Shown piece by piece: positions 1 to 9,128 of a stretch of 64,000 nucleotides of DNA. Under the pieces are notes generated by a model. That model had not been told where the DNA came from and made no database searches. It worked only from the letters and a program-made list of their open reading frames with translations. A program made the position numbers and the translations under genes. Source of the DNA: Pseudomonadota bacterium (GTDB taxonomy: Bacteria > Pseudomonadota > Gammaproteobacteria > Steroidobacterales > Steroidobacteraceae); contig JANXOV010000073.1 of assembly GCA_025357635.1 (NCBI GenBank), positions 1-64,000 of the forward strand, read 5' to 3'. Each line of letters opens with the position of its first letter. Within the stretch, counting starts at the first letter, position 1.

Positions 1-117
1 CAGTGACAATCAAGCCGCTAAACAGCTCAACCAGGCACGCGCAACCCTGTTTAAACTTATCTCCAACCGATCGACATCAGTCGCCTGAGGACTCCCCGGC
101 TCTCTCTTTGCTCAGAC

Positions 118-1206
118 TCATACTTGGATTGGAAAATACTCGGAGCCGGTGCCCGCGAAGACGCGCTCAGTGTTTGCCCCGTAGGTTGTGGAGTTCCAGC
201 CGCAGCCGGCCGCAGAGCATCCGGCAGTCGTCGCTCCGACGAACGTCAGGTTCGGCGAACCGGTGCCCGACGTGCCGCATCCCTGGCGCAAAAAGTGCAC
301 CTGGTAGCTCGTCTGGGTACCGGAGGAGTCGCCGCGGCGGCACAGGAAAATGCTGCTCGAGCCACCGGCAGCGGGGATCGCAGTTCCTGCGCCCGTGTCG
401 CCCGCCGGGTTGTTGAACAGCGCCGCGGTGGAGGTGAACTTGCCATTGAAGATGCCACGCAGAATGGATGAGCTCAGGCTCGGCATGCTGGCGCCCTTGT
501 TATTGGCAAGCGTCGCATCCGGCGCAATTCCTTCGGCCGTTTGCAAGGCCGTATAGAACGCGGTCGACACGACCGGCGCGAAATTTACCGCAACGCCGCT
601 GGACACCGTGAGATTGAGCAATTGCGCCGCCGTTGCGCCCAGCAACGGGGGTTCAACGTCCGACAATCCGCCGTGGGTGATCTTTGCCGTCGCGGCAGTA
701 CAACCTGTACGCACCGTGTAGGCTTGACGATCAGCTGATGCAGCAACACCCGTTCCGGTGGCCTGTGCCGTGCGGCAGGCCAATACGTCGACCCATTGAC
801 GGTTGTTGACGTTATCCGGGTTCAGCGCGGCGCCGCTCGCGACCTGGCTGATGCCGGATCCCGAACCGCCGGAGTACTTGCGGAATATCACGTCGATGTT
901 CGCCGCCGCAGCCGGCGTGATCGTGGTGCGCGTGTGGCAGGCGATCGCATAATTTGCCACGGTGGGCAGGAAGGACGCTTCGGTCGTGAACACTTCGATA
1001 TCGGCAACTGCGGAGTCGCAGACGCTCGATGTGGAGGAGTTGATGAACGCATCGGCCATCGCGATGTCAGTGGCAGTGGCGCCGCTGTTGTTCACGATCA
1101 TTGGATCAGGATCCGCCGCCGGATACGTGATGGTGGCCGCCATGACGCCGCCGGCCATCAAAGCCAGCGCGGCGCTGATGCCGGCTTGAAGTAGATTGAT
1201 TTTCAT
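118..1206 (-). CDS. Secreted periplasmic-binding-protein-like protein (phosphate/PstS-like fold suspected)
   Basis: N-terminal signal peptide MKINLLQAGISAALALMAGGVMA; IFLCRRGDSSGTQTSYQVHFL resembles the R-x-D-x-SGT ligand segment of PstS-type binding proteins; several Cys residues. Confidence 0.55.
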   Translation of the reverse strand: MKINLLQAGISAALALMAGGVMAATITYPAADPDPMIVNNSGATATDIAMADAFINSSTSSVCDSAVADIEVFTTEASFLPTVANYAIACHTRTTITPAAAANIDVIFRKYSGGSGSGISQVASGAALNPDNVNNRQWVDVLACRTAQATGTGVAASADRQAYTVRTGCTAATAKITHGGLSDVEPPLLGATAAQLLNLTVSSGVAVNFAPVVSTAFYTALQTAEGIAPDATLANNKGASMPSLSSSILRGIFNGKFTSTAALFNNPAGDTGAGTAIPAAGGSSSIFLCRRGDSSGTQTSYQVHFLRQGCGTSGTGSPNLTFVGATTAGCSAAGCGWNSTTYGANTERVFAGTGSEYFPIQV

Positions 1207-1259
1207 GAAAAGACCTCTAGATAAATGATTTAAACCAGTCGGAGAAGGCCGATGCCCGA

Positions 1260-2108
1260 TCAGGCCTCGACCACATCCGTCTTGCGGCGGCGGGCGATGG
1301 CGCCCAAGCCGGTGATGCCCGACAACAGCAACCAGGCAGCGGCGGGAAGCGGAACCGGCGTTCCACCACCGACGTTGTAGGTCAACACACCGCCGGCGGA
1401 GAGATTCCAGGTGCCGGCGTAGGTCGTGGTTGTGTAGGTTGATGCAAAGGTATCGGTCAGATCAGCAGTCAAGCGGTAGAAGGCCATTGCCGTACCCACC
1501 GTGCCAGCCGTTTGCGCGCCGGGAATGCCCGCCAGATTTCCGCCGTAGTTGTTGCCATAGGAATTCGTGAACGACTTGGTGTCGTTGAAGTCCGTCGCGA
1601 TGCAGGGGTTGGCCTTGTTGCAAACCGCAGCGGCGTACATGCGGCTGGAAGTCCAGTTGCCGATGTTGGAAACGGCGCTTTGAATATTGCCGGCGGCGGC
1701 ACCCTGATCGGGCGCGGTGACGCCGAGAGCCGAGTTGCCGGTGGTGAAAACCGTGTTCAGGTTCAATGCGCTGTCGACGCTGGTGGAGAACACTTCGTAA
1801 CGCAGGTTAGAAGCGGTGCTGCTCGCAAACGCCGTGCTGAAGCCCTGCAGCGTTCCGAAGCTGAGGTTGGCGGTCATATCGGCCGGCGAGATCTGCCCGG
1901 CGCTCAGTCCGACGTATTCAACCAGCGATGCGCCAGTCGTGGCATCCCAAACGGCCACGTAAACGTTGTCGCCAGTCAGCGTGCCAACGGTACCGGTGCC
2001 CGGCAGCGGAGCAGGCTGTGCCGGAACAACGGGCGGAGCGGCCATTGCGGTCGTTGCGCCGAGCCCGAGCGCTGCGGTGATGGCCAGTGCCATAAGTGAT
2101 TGCTTCAT
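1260..2108 (-). CDS. VPLPA-CTERM sorting domain protein, secreted
   Basis: Signal peptide at N-terminus; C-terminal VPLPAAAWLLLSGITGLGAIARRRK = VPLPA motif + TM + basic tail typical of PEP-CTERM/VPLPA-CTERM exosortase substrates. Confidence 0.8.
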   Translation of the reverse strand: MKQSLMALAITAALGLGATTAMAAPPVVPAQPAPLPGTGTVGTLTGDNVYVAVWDATTGASLVEYVGLSAGQISPADMTANLSFGTLQGFSTAFASSTASNLRYEVFSTSVDSALNLNTVFTTGNSALGVTAPDQGAAAGNIQSAVSNIGNWTSSRMYAAAVCNKANPCIATDFNDTKSFTNSYGNNYGGNLAGIPGAQTAGTVGTAMAFYRLTADLTDTFASTYTTTTYAGTWNLSAGGVLTYNVGGGTPVPLPAAAWLLLSGITGLGAIARRRKTDVVEA

Positions 2109-2346
2109 ATGAAAATTCCCCTGAAGGTAAAAAATTAAAGACCCGACACTGAACGCGGCAACACGTAAGGACTGATCCTAAAACCGTGCTGCCGACGGAA
2201 GACTTCGGGCGGGGATTCTGTCGGGGTTACATGTCAGAGCATTGGCTTTAATGTGAATTTTACGCAACACGCTGGCGCGTGGATTTCACGCGGCGGCAAC
2301 AAACGCCGTATAGCGTGAGCGCACCGGCATTCCAACCCACGCGAGC

Positions 2347-3093
2347 ATGACCATGCGCAGCAGCAATTTTTCCCTTGTTTTCCTTAGTTTTTCCTGCCTG
2401 AGCGCGTTCGGCGCCGCGGATGACGCGGCCGCAAGCCGTGTCCGGCAGGCGCTTGCGCAACGCATTCCCGACGTGAAAATCCAGAGCGTGGCCGCTTCGC
2501 CGGTTGCGGGGCTCTACGAAGTAATCACTGCAGATGGGATCTACTACGCCGATGCGGCGGGCGATCATCTGATCATGGGACAGATCCTCGACACGGCAAG
2601 CAAACGAAACCTGTCCGTGGATCGCTGGAATGAACTGAATTCGATCGACTTTTCCAAGCTGCCGCTGGAGCTTGCGATCAAGCGCGTCCAGGGCGACGGC
2701 CACCGGCGCCTCGCCTTGTTCGCCGATCCTGACTGCCCGTACTGCCGTACGTTGGAAAAGGATTTGCAGTCCGTTCCCGACGTCACGATCTACACCTTTC
2801 TGTTTCCTCTGGAGCAGATTCATCCGGGTTCACGGTTGAAGGCGCAGCAGCTGTGGTGCGCCCAGGATCAAGCGGGCGCCTGGACCGACTGGATGCTCAA
2901 CCAGAAAATCCAACACGTGACGCCCTGCGAAGATACGGTGGATGCGACTTACAAGCTCGGCAACGCGCTCAAGGTGGATTCGACGCCCACGCTGTTTTTC
3001 AGCAATGGACGCAGGGTCGCCGGCGTGATCCCGGCGGACCAGCTTCGGCAATTACTTGACGAATCCGAGACCAAGACAGCGCGCGTGAAGTAA
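2347..3093 (+). CDS. dsbC: DsbC-family thiol:disulfide interchange protein
   Basis: Signal peptide, LALFADPDCPYCRTLEKDL CxxC thioredoxin motif, DsbC-like N-terminal dimerisation region and SxPTLFFSNGRRVAG cis-Pro loop. Confidence 0.85.
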   Translation: MTMRSSNFSLVFLSFSCLSAFGAADDAAASRVRQALAQRIPDVKIQSVAASPVAGLYEVITADGIYYADAAGDHLIMGQILDTASKRNLSVDRWNELNSIDFSKLPLELAIKRVQGDGHRRLALFADPDCPYCRTLEKDLQSVPDVTIYTFLFPLEQIHPGSRLKAQQLWCAQDQAGAWTDWMLNQKIQHVTPCEDTVDATYKLGNALKVDSTPTLFFSNGRRVAGVIPADQLRQLLDESETKTARVK

Positions 3094-3100
3094 CGCCGCG

Positions 3101-3739
3101 TTATTCCCAAGGCTTGTTTCCCGGCGGATACTCGGGGTTGGCGCCGCCGGCAGTCTGGGCGGCCACCACCGCAGCAACTTCCTTCTCCTGCGGTACCTCC
3201 TGCGAGGCGGACACTGCTGGCGCGGCCGAAAAATATGGCCCCCGGCGAGCCATCGTCAGCTTCTCCAGGAAGTTCTGCCGAATCAGCACCACGTGATCGG
3301 TAAACACCTGTTGCAGTCTGACACCGCCCGGCATCTGCGCACCGACCATATACAATTTCGATGAGGCGGGGGATTCGCCAATGAACGCCAAGCCCTGCTC
3401 GGGATTCGACATGGCGATGGTGCCCGACAGCACCAGCCCGGCTTTGCTTTCAGGCGCATCCGCGGCGCGGCTGTCGAGGAGCCCAAACAGGTGCGCAGAG
3501 ACAATGGCCTCGACGTTGAGCACCGCCGGACCCGGGCCGGATCGGGCAGGAACCATCGTCCGAGCCGGCGCGGGGATCGGAGGGGGGGTCCTCAGCAACT
3601 GGTTCGAAACCATCGCAACCTGCACCGCCAGCGCCAGCGCCAGTACGGCGGCCACTGCGCGAGGCGCCTGGTCGGCCCGCAGGAGTTTTTCCAATTGAAC
3701 GCGTGCTTCAGGCAATTCAACATCGACTCGATGAACCAT
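3101..3739 (-). CDS. Type II secretion GspC-like protein (N-terminal HR domain, no PDZ apparent)
   Basis: Single N-terminal TM followed by AHLFGLL...LVLSGTIAMSNPEQGLAFIGE...Y.VGAQMPGGVRLQQVFTDHVVLIRQNFLEKL typical of GspC homology region. Confidence 0.7.
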   Translation of the reverse strand: MVHRVDVELPEARVQLEKLLRADQAPRAVAAVLALALAVQVAMVSNQLLRTPPPIPAPARTMVPARSGPGPAVLNVEAIVSAHLFGLLDSRAADAPESKAGLVLSGTIAMSNPEQGLAFIGESPASSKLYMVGAQMPGGVRLQQVFTDHVVLIRQNFLEKLTMARRGPYFSAAPAVSASQEVPQEKEVAAVVAAQTAGGANPEYPPGNKPWE

Positions 3740-3826
3740 GGCCGCGCATCATGCAACCGACGATGCGAAGCCTCTGTTACATCTGCATGAATCTTGGGTT
3801 TCGCGCCGCTGACACCGACTCGGCGC

Positions 3827-5206
3827 TCAGAGCGGCGCGATGAATACCTTGCCGACGATGGATGTCTGGTCGCTCTCCAGTCCGTCGGCGGTGAAGGCGG
3901 TCATCGCAAAGTAGCGTTCGCCATTGGGCAGGAAGCTAATTTTGAACGAAGTCGCGCCCGGGTCGCGGATTTCGACCACTTCGTTCAGCGCAGCCGGGTC
4001 GGTGCCGAAATAGATGCGATAGCCAGCAAGGTTCGCCAGGGCCGCGCCGTCGACGCTTTGCGAAACGGGCAGCCAGCTCAAGGTGGCGGTTGAACCCGGA
4101 TTGCGGTAGATCGGCAACGCGTCTCCGGGAACACCTTCGGTCACCCAGAACTCGGACCCGTGCACCGCGTCATTGGCGATGAACAACAAGCGGCCTTGAT
4201 ACTCACTCACCGGCACCGGATTGGAATCCAGCGGACCGGCGGCGATGTCACTGACAAGCACCGTGCCCTGCGGGGTCCCGTCCGCGCGCCACAACTCGCG
4301 CCCATTGACGGCATCGGTAGCCGAGAAATACAGGTTCTGCCCGACGACGATGAAATTCTTCGGCATCGAATCCGCCGGACCCGGATTGACATCCGTGAAC
4401 ACGGCCGTTCCCTGCGGCGTGCCGTCGGAGCGCCACAGTTCATAACCGCTGATTCCATCTGTCGCGCAAAGATAGACGAATCCGTCGAACACGGTGAAGT
4501 GGTACGGGAAGGAGGAGCCGGCCCCTGACCACAAATCGGCAAGCAGCTTCGTCCCTCCGGGGGTTCCATCCGATACCCAGAACTCACGGCCGTGTGCCCC
4601 ATCATCGGCTGAAAACACCAGGCTGTCCGCGAAGCGCGTGATGCCGATCGGATAGGAACTGCCGAAACCCGGCGCAATGTCGAGAACCAGCGCAGTACCG
4701 GCGTCCGTTCCGTCGGTGCGCCATAGTTCCACGCCGCTGGCCGGATCATAGGCCTGGAAGTACACGATTCCGCCGAGCTGCGCCAGAAAATTTGGAGAGG
4801 ATCCATAGGCGCCCGGCACGATGTCCCTGACCAGACGAGTTCCCGCCACGGTGCCGTCCGAGCTCCACAGTTCCGATCCATGCACCGAATCTTCCGCCGC
4901 AAAAAAAACCACGCCATTGGCCGCAACGAAGTTTCTGGGATAGGAACCTGAGGGACCCGCGGCAATGTCCGTGACCGGGTAGGTGCCGGCCTCCGTGTCA
5001 TCAGAGCGCCACAGCTCTACGCCGTTCACGCCATCGTCAGCGGCAAAGAAGCGCACGCCATTGACCGTTGCGGCATCTTTCGCATTCCATACGGTATGAT
5101 AAAGCGGCGCCGCGAGCGCTAGCGACGGCAGGACGAGGGCGGAACTGGCAAGCGCGCAGATCGCAGCGATGTGAAACAGGACAGGTGCGCGCTTGATCGT
5201 TCGCAT
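3827..5206 (-). CDS. Secreted ELWRSDGT-repeat (beta-propeller-like) protein with C-terminal fibronectin-III-like domain
   Basis: About seven repeats of approx. 48 aa built around G-x-E-[LF]-W-x-[ST]-[DE]-G; signal peptide MRTIKRAPVLFHIAAICALASSALVLPSLALA; start reassigned to the internal ATG. Confidence 0.75.
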   Translation of the reverse strand: MRTIKRAPVLFHIAAICALASSALVLPSLALAAPLYHTVWNAKDAATVNGVRFFAADDGVNGVELWRSDDTEAGTYPVTDIAAGPSGSYPRNFVAANGVVFFAAEDSVHGSELWSSDGTVAGTRLVRDIVPGAYGSSPNFLAQLGGIVYFQAYDPASGVELWRTDGTDAGTALVLDIAPGFGSSYPIGITRFADSLVFSADDGAHGREFWVSDGTPGGTKLLADLWSGAGSSFPYHFTVFDGFVYLCATDGISGYELWRSDGTPQGTAVFTDVNPGPADSMPKNFIVVGQNLYFSATDAVNGRELWRADGTPQGTVLVSDIAAGPLDSNPVPVSEYQGRLLFIANDAVHGSEFWVTEGVPGDALPIYRNPGSTATLSWLPVSQSVDGAALANLAGYRIYFGTDPAALNEVVEIRDPGATSFKISFLPNGERYFAMTAFTADGLESDQTSIVGKVFIAPL

Positions 5207-5401
5207 GAAGGCCTCTAAGGAATTGAAATTTTCGCAAAACTTTTGCGCGCGCAATTAAGCAAGTGGAATTTGACGATTGCGTGACGTCGGTCGGCGACGA
5301 CAATACTTTTTGATTTGCGATTCGGGCACAGGCCGGTGGAATTTGACAATAATGATGCAATACAAATGTATCGCGCCGACTTCTGCGCTCTCGGATGAGG
5401 A

Positions 5402-6385
5402 TTGAGCTTGCACTCTGATCACGCCAGCCGTTTCACCGTCATCGCGCACCGCGGCGCCAGCGGATATCTCCCCGAGCACACGCTGGAGGCCAAGGCGCTC
5501 GCCATCGGCCTTGGCGCCGGCTACCTTGAACAAGACGTGGTGCTCACACGCGATGACGTCCCGATCGTCACTCATGACATTTTTCTTGAGGACATCTCGG
5601 ACATCGCGTTACATTTCAGCGGGCGGCAGCGCGCAGACGGTCACTACTACGCCATCGACTTCAGCATCGCCGAGTTGAAAACGTTGACCCGCCATGAGCG
5701 CGTGAACCATGCCGGCCATCTGGTATTCAATGCGCGCTTTCCGCTCTCAGCCTGCCGCTTCGGCATCGTCACGCTCGCGGCAGAAATCGAGTTCATCCAG
5801 GGCATCAACAAGAGCATGCGCAGGAACGTCGGCCTGTACACCGAGATCAAGTATCCCACGTGGCATCGGGCGCAAGGCAAGGACATCACCCGGATCGTGC
5901 TCGACATGCTCTCGCACTACGGCTACCGGGCGCGCGGCGACGACGCCTTTTTCCAATGTTTCGACGCGCTGGAACTGCAACGCGTGCGCCGGGAACTGGG
6001 CAGCGATCTAAAATTGATCCAATTGATCGGCGAAAATGCCTGGAACGAATCCACGAGCGATTACGACGCGATGCGTACCGAAGCCGGCATTGCGCAGGTT
6101 GCCACTTACGCCGACGGCATCGGCCCGGAGATCGACCAGCTGGTTCGCTGGCCCGGGCGGGGCGCGGCCGCCCAGTCGACGGGACTCGCCCCGCGCGCAC
6201 ATGAGAACGGACTCAAGGTCCATCCCTACACGCTGCGTCTGGATCAACTGCCGGCAAATGCGCCGGATGCAGACGCGGTGTTGCATGCGCTGATCGAGGC
6301 CGAACAGGTCGACGGGATATTCACCGACTTCACGGATACCGTGGTGAGATACCTCGATGCGCGTTCGAGCCGGGAACCGGGCTGA
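5402..6385 (+). CDS. glpQ: Glycerophosphodiester phosphodiesterase
   Basis: VIAHRGASGYLPEHTLEAKALAIGLGAGYLEQDVVLTRDDVPIVTHD GDPD signature; TTG start. Confidence 0.85.
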   Translation: MSLHSDHASRFTVIAHRGASGYLPEHTLEAKALAIGLGAGYLEQDVVLTRDDVPIVTHDIFLEDISDIALHFSGRQRADGHYYAIDFSIAELKTLTRHERVNHAGHLVFNARFPLSACRFGIVTLAAEIEFIQGINKSMRRNVGLYTEIKYPTWHRAQGKDITRIVLDMLSHYGYRARGDDAFFQCFDALELQRVRRELGSDLKLIQLIGENAWNESTSDYDAMRTEAGIAQVATYADGIGPEIDQLVRWPGRGAAAQSTGLAPRAHENGLKVHPYTLRLDQLPANAPDADAVLHALIEAEQVDGIFTDFTDTVVRYLDARSSREPG

Positions 6386-6417
6386 GGGCCCTGCGCCTGG
6401 CGCGGGAGGCCCCCCTT

Positions 6418-6678
6418 TCAAGCCGCCGTCAGCGCCCGCCGCACCCGCGCCGCGGTAGTCCGCTCACACTCAAAGTCGGCCTCGGCCAGCTGCTGACCCA
6501 ACTCGTCCCGCAGCGCCTCCAGCTGGCGCAGCCGCGCGTGCGAACGCCGCCAGGCGAGTTCCGCCGCCTCGAGCGACTGCCGGGTATGATCGCATTCATG
6601 GCGCTGAGTGGTGCAGGCGTTCTGCGCCGCAAACCAGCGGCGTTCGAGCAGATCCCCGGGGCCGTCGCTTCGACTCAT
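6418..6678 (-). CDS. Small coiled-coil hypothetical protein
   Basis: ORF of 86 aa rich in heptad-like helices, adjacent (1 nt gap) to a second small coiled-coil ORF on the same strand. Confidence 0.5.
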   Translation of the reverse strand: MSRSDGPGDLLERRWFAAQNACTTQRHECDHTRQSLEAAELAWRRSHARLRQLEALRDELGQQLAEADFECERTTAARVRRALTAA

Positions 6679-6679
6679 C

Positions 6680-6916
6680 TTAGGAATCCAGCAAGCTCAG
6701 TTCGAGCTTTTCAATCTTGCGCATGACGCGGGCCTTGAATGCCTCGGCCCGTTCCAGCTGATCGACTGCGCGTTGCAGGCGTTCCTTGTCGCCCTTCGTA
6801 TCGGATTGCAGCGCCTCGTAGTCGGCTCTGGCCAGCAGGCTGGCTTCGAATGCCTGGCGCCACTCCAATTCCAGGCGCGTCATGTGGGTGTCGATGTCGA
6901 AATCCAGGCTGCTCAC
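6680..6916 (-). CDS. Small coiled-coil hypothetical protein
   Basis: MSSLDFDIDTHMTRLELEWRQAFEASLLARADYEALQSD... predicted from GTG start inside the longer ORF 6680..7072. Confidence 0.5.
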   Translation of the reverse strand: MSSLDFDIDTHMTRLELEWRQAFEASLLARADYEALQSDTKGDKERLQRAVDQLERAEAFKARVMRKIEKLELSLLDS

Positions 6917-7297
6917 GATAGTCTCTCCGATCCGATCAACGGGTGATGATCGAATCCTGCCCCGCCAACATGACCATTCGCGGTCAGTTTGTTTGCAGAA
7001 CAAAGAAAGACCCCCCGGTGAAGGGGGGGTGAGTATCGACTGGGGAGCGAACGAAAAACGGTGGGCGATCAAACACCCGGCTGGCGCAGAGCGAAGGGAA
7101 CCTTGTGCGTCAGCGCGCGAAACATCCAGAATTCACGCGCCGCCGGCACACGCGGCGCGCTGGCGGCCAGAGCGCGCAGCAGCTGCTGCCAGGGCAGATT
7201 GCTGGGTGCTGGAGCCGGCTCGAGCTGGCGGATCATTTTCATCCTGCTATTTGACACTGGCTAAATGACATGTGTATGAAGCGCAGGTGATGTTTTT

Positions 7298-9106
7298 TCA
7301 TGCGCTGAGCCGTTCATCGGCATCGGGCAACTGGTGTTGCAGAAAATGCGCGGCGTCCGTCTTGCCCATGTACTTGTCCAGCACGCGCACGTCGGTCTTG
7401 CGCAGATCCACCACCAGCAGGCAATCGATGGAGTCGCTGAAATCCGCATCGACATTGAAGCCGACGATCTTGCCGCCGAGCTTCAGGTATTGGCGCAGCA
7501 GCACCGGAATGCCCTTGCCGTCGGCTTCGAGGTTGCTCACGACATCGCCCAGGGACTCGAGCGACTGCGGACCCGGCCAGGGGTGAATCAGCGTCTTCAA
7601 GGACATGCGCCGGCGCAAGCGGTTGCGCGGCTTGACGCAGCGGGCAAGATCGGCCGCGAAATGCTCGCGCGAGAGATACTCGCGCAGAAACTCCTTGGAC
7701 AAGGGGTGATAGTCATTGCTGATGCTGACGGCGCCGAACAACACCGAATAGCGCGGATTGCGCGCGACGTAGGCTGCGATGCCCTTCCACAGCAACAGCA
7801 GCGGCGTGAATGATCGCTGATATTCCTGTCGAACGAAGGAGCGGCCCAGTTCCAGCGCCGGTCGCTGTTGCTCGAAGAAGCTGCGATGAAAGCGGAACAG
7901 ACTCTGCGTATACAGTCCGCTGAGCCCGCTGACCCGCAGGATCTCATCCGACCGTCCGATGCGGTAGGCGCCGGCAATCTCGCCTCGGGTCTCGTTCCAG
8001 ATGAACAGGTGGTCGTAATAATCGTCAAAACGGTCCAGATCGGTGGCGCGCCCGGTGCCCTCGCCGACGCTGCGGAAGGTGATCTCCCGCAGGCGGCCGA
8101 TCTCGGCGATCACCGCCGGCGCCTGTTGGCGGGTGGCCACGACCACGCTCAATTCGCCATTGCTCGACAGGCGTTGCAAGTCGGGCAGCGCAGCGATCTG
8201 TGCGGCCAGCACTTGTGGGTCGCTCGCCGCGGCAACCGGCTGACCCACCGCTTTGGCGGCCTCGGCCTTGGGGCGCACGACAGTCTCAACGGCCAGCGCA
8301 TACACCTGCAGCCGCAGATGACTGGCCAGCACATCGTTCTTTTCGATGCCGGCGATCCGGGCGGGTTCGACCGGCTTGCCGATGCTGATCAGGACCTCTT
8401 GGCGCGCCTTGTTCAACAACTCGCGCGGCAGCAGTGCGGTGCGCAGCAGCGGATGCACCAGGCCTGCCAGCTGAAACATCCAGCTGTTGTGGCCGCCGAA
8501 ATAGACCGGTGTGACCGGCGCGCCGCTCATGCGCACGATGCGCGCGGCCGAATCCGGCCACACGGGGTCGATGATGCCGCCGGCGTCCACCTTCAAGTGC
8601 GACACTTCACCAGAAGGGAACATCGCCAGCATGCCGCCGGATTCCACCCAGCGCAGGGCCTTGCGCACGCCGCTCACGTTTTCGCGTATGCCGCCGCGGC
8701 CGTTGAACAGGTCGACACTGATGAACAGTTCGCTCAATTCCGGAATCCGCGCCAGGAAGCGGTTCGTCAGAATCCGCACATCGGGACGGCGCTTGAGCAG
8801 CAATTGCGCCAGCAGCAGCCCGTCGAGCCCGCCAAACGGATGGTTCGCAACCGCGATCGCAGGACCGGTGGCGGGAATGGCGGCAAGACCGGCGCCGAGA
8901 ATCCGGGTGCGCACCTGCAGATGCTGGATGACCAGATCGACAAATTCCGCTGCCGTGTCTGCCGGCGGAATCCCGCGATAAAAATCGCTGAGCTTGTCCA
9001 GCGCCAGCGCGCCGTCGGCGACGCGGGTGAAGGCGCGCTTGAACGTCGGTAGGCGCGAAGAACGGGGGCGGTGACCACCGATGGAAAGGGCTCGCTGCTG
9101 CATCAT
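7298..9106 (-). CDS. Bifunctional acyltransferase: N-terminal PlsC/OlsA-like + C-terminal GNAT/OlsB-like (OlsF-like, ornithine-lipid synthesis)
   Basis: ANHPFGGLDG (PlsC NHxxxxD-like), FPSGEVSH (FPxGxxS-like); C-terminal half EITFRSVGEGTGRATDLDRFDDYYDHLFIWN...GAYRIG...LELGRSFVRQEYQRSFTPLLLLWKGI hemolysin/OlsB-type acyltransferase. Confidence 0.8.
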   Translation of the reverse strand: MMQQRALSIGGHRPRSSRLPTFKRAFTRVADGALALDKLSDFYRGIPPADTAAEFVDLVIQHLQVRTRILGAGLAAIPATGPAIAVANHPFGGLDGLLLAQLLLKRRPDVRILTNRFLARIPELSELFISVDLFNGRGGIRENVSGVRKALRWVESGGMLAMFPSGEVSHLKVDAGGIIDPVWPDSAARIVRMSGAPVTPVYFGGHNSWMFQLAGLVHPLLRTALLPRELLNKARQEVLISIGKPVEPARIAGIEKNDVLASHLRLQVYALAVETVVRPKAEAAKAVGQPVAAASDPQVLAAQIAALPDLQRLSSNGELSVVVATRQQAPAVIAEIGRLREITFRSVGEGTGRATDLDRFDDYYDHLFIWNETRGEIAGAYRIGRSDEILRVSGLSGLYTQSLFRFHRSFFEQQRPALELGRSFVRQEYQRSFTPLLLLWKGIAAYVARNPRYSVLFGAVSISNDYHPLSKEFLREYLSREHFAADLARCVKPRNRLRRRMSLKTLIHPWPGPQSLESLGDVVSNLEADGKGIPVLLRQYLKLGGKIVGFNVDADFSDSIDCLLVVDLRKTDVRVLDKYMGKTDAAHFLQHQLPDADERLSA

Positions 9107-9128
9107 GGGGTGCCGGCTCCTGTCCGCG

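Noticed and set aside
3-416. 137-aa ORF at the left edge
   Set aside because: Arg/Ser-rich, overlaps the 3' end of the PBP-like gene in antisense, no start context.
7069-7257. 62-aa minus-strand ORF (MIRQLEPAPAPSNLPWQQ...)
   Set aside because: Possible ribosome-binding site but no motif and no way to show conservation; left uncalled.
7868-9052. 394-aa plus-strand ORF opposite the OlsF-like gene
   Set aside because: Antisense shadow with H/Q/G-rich composition.
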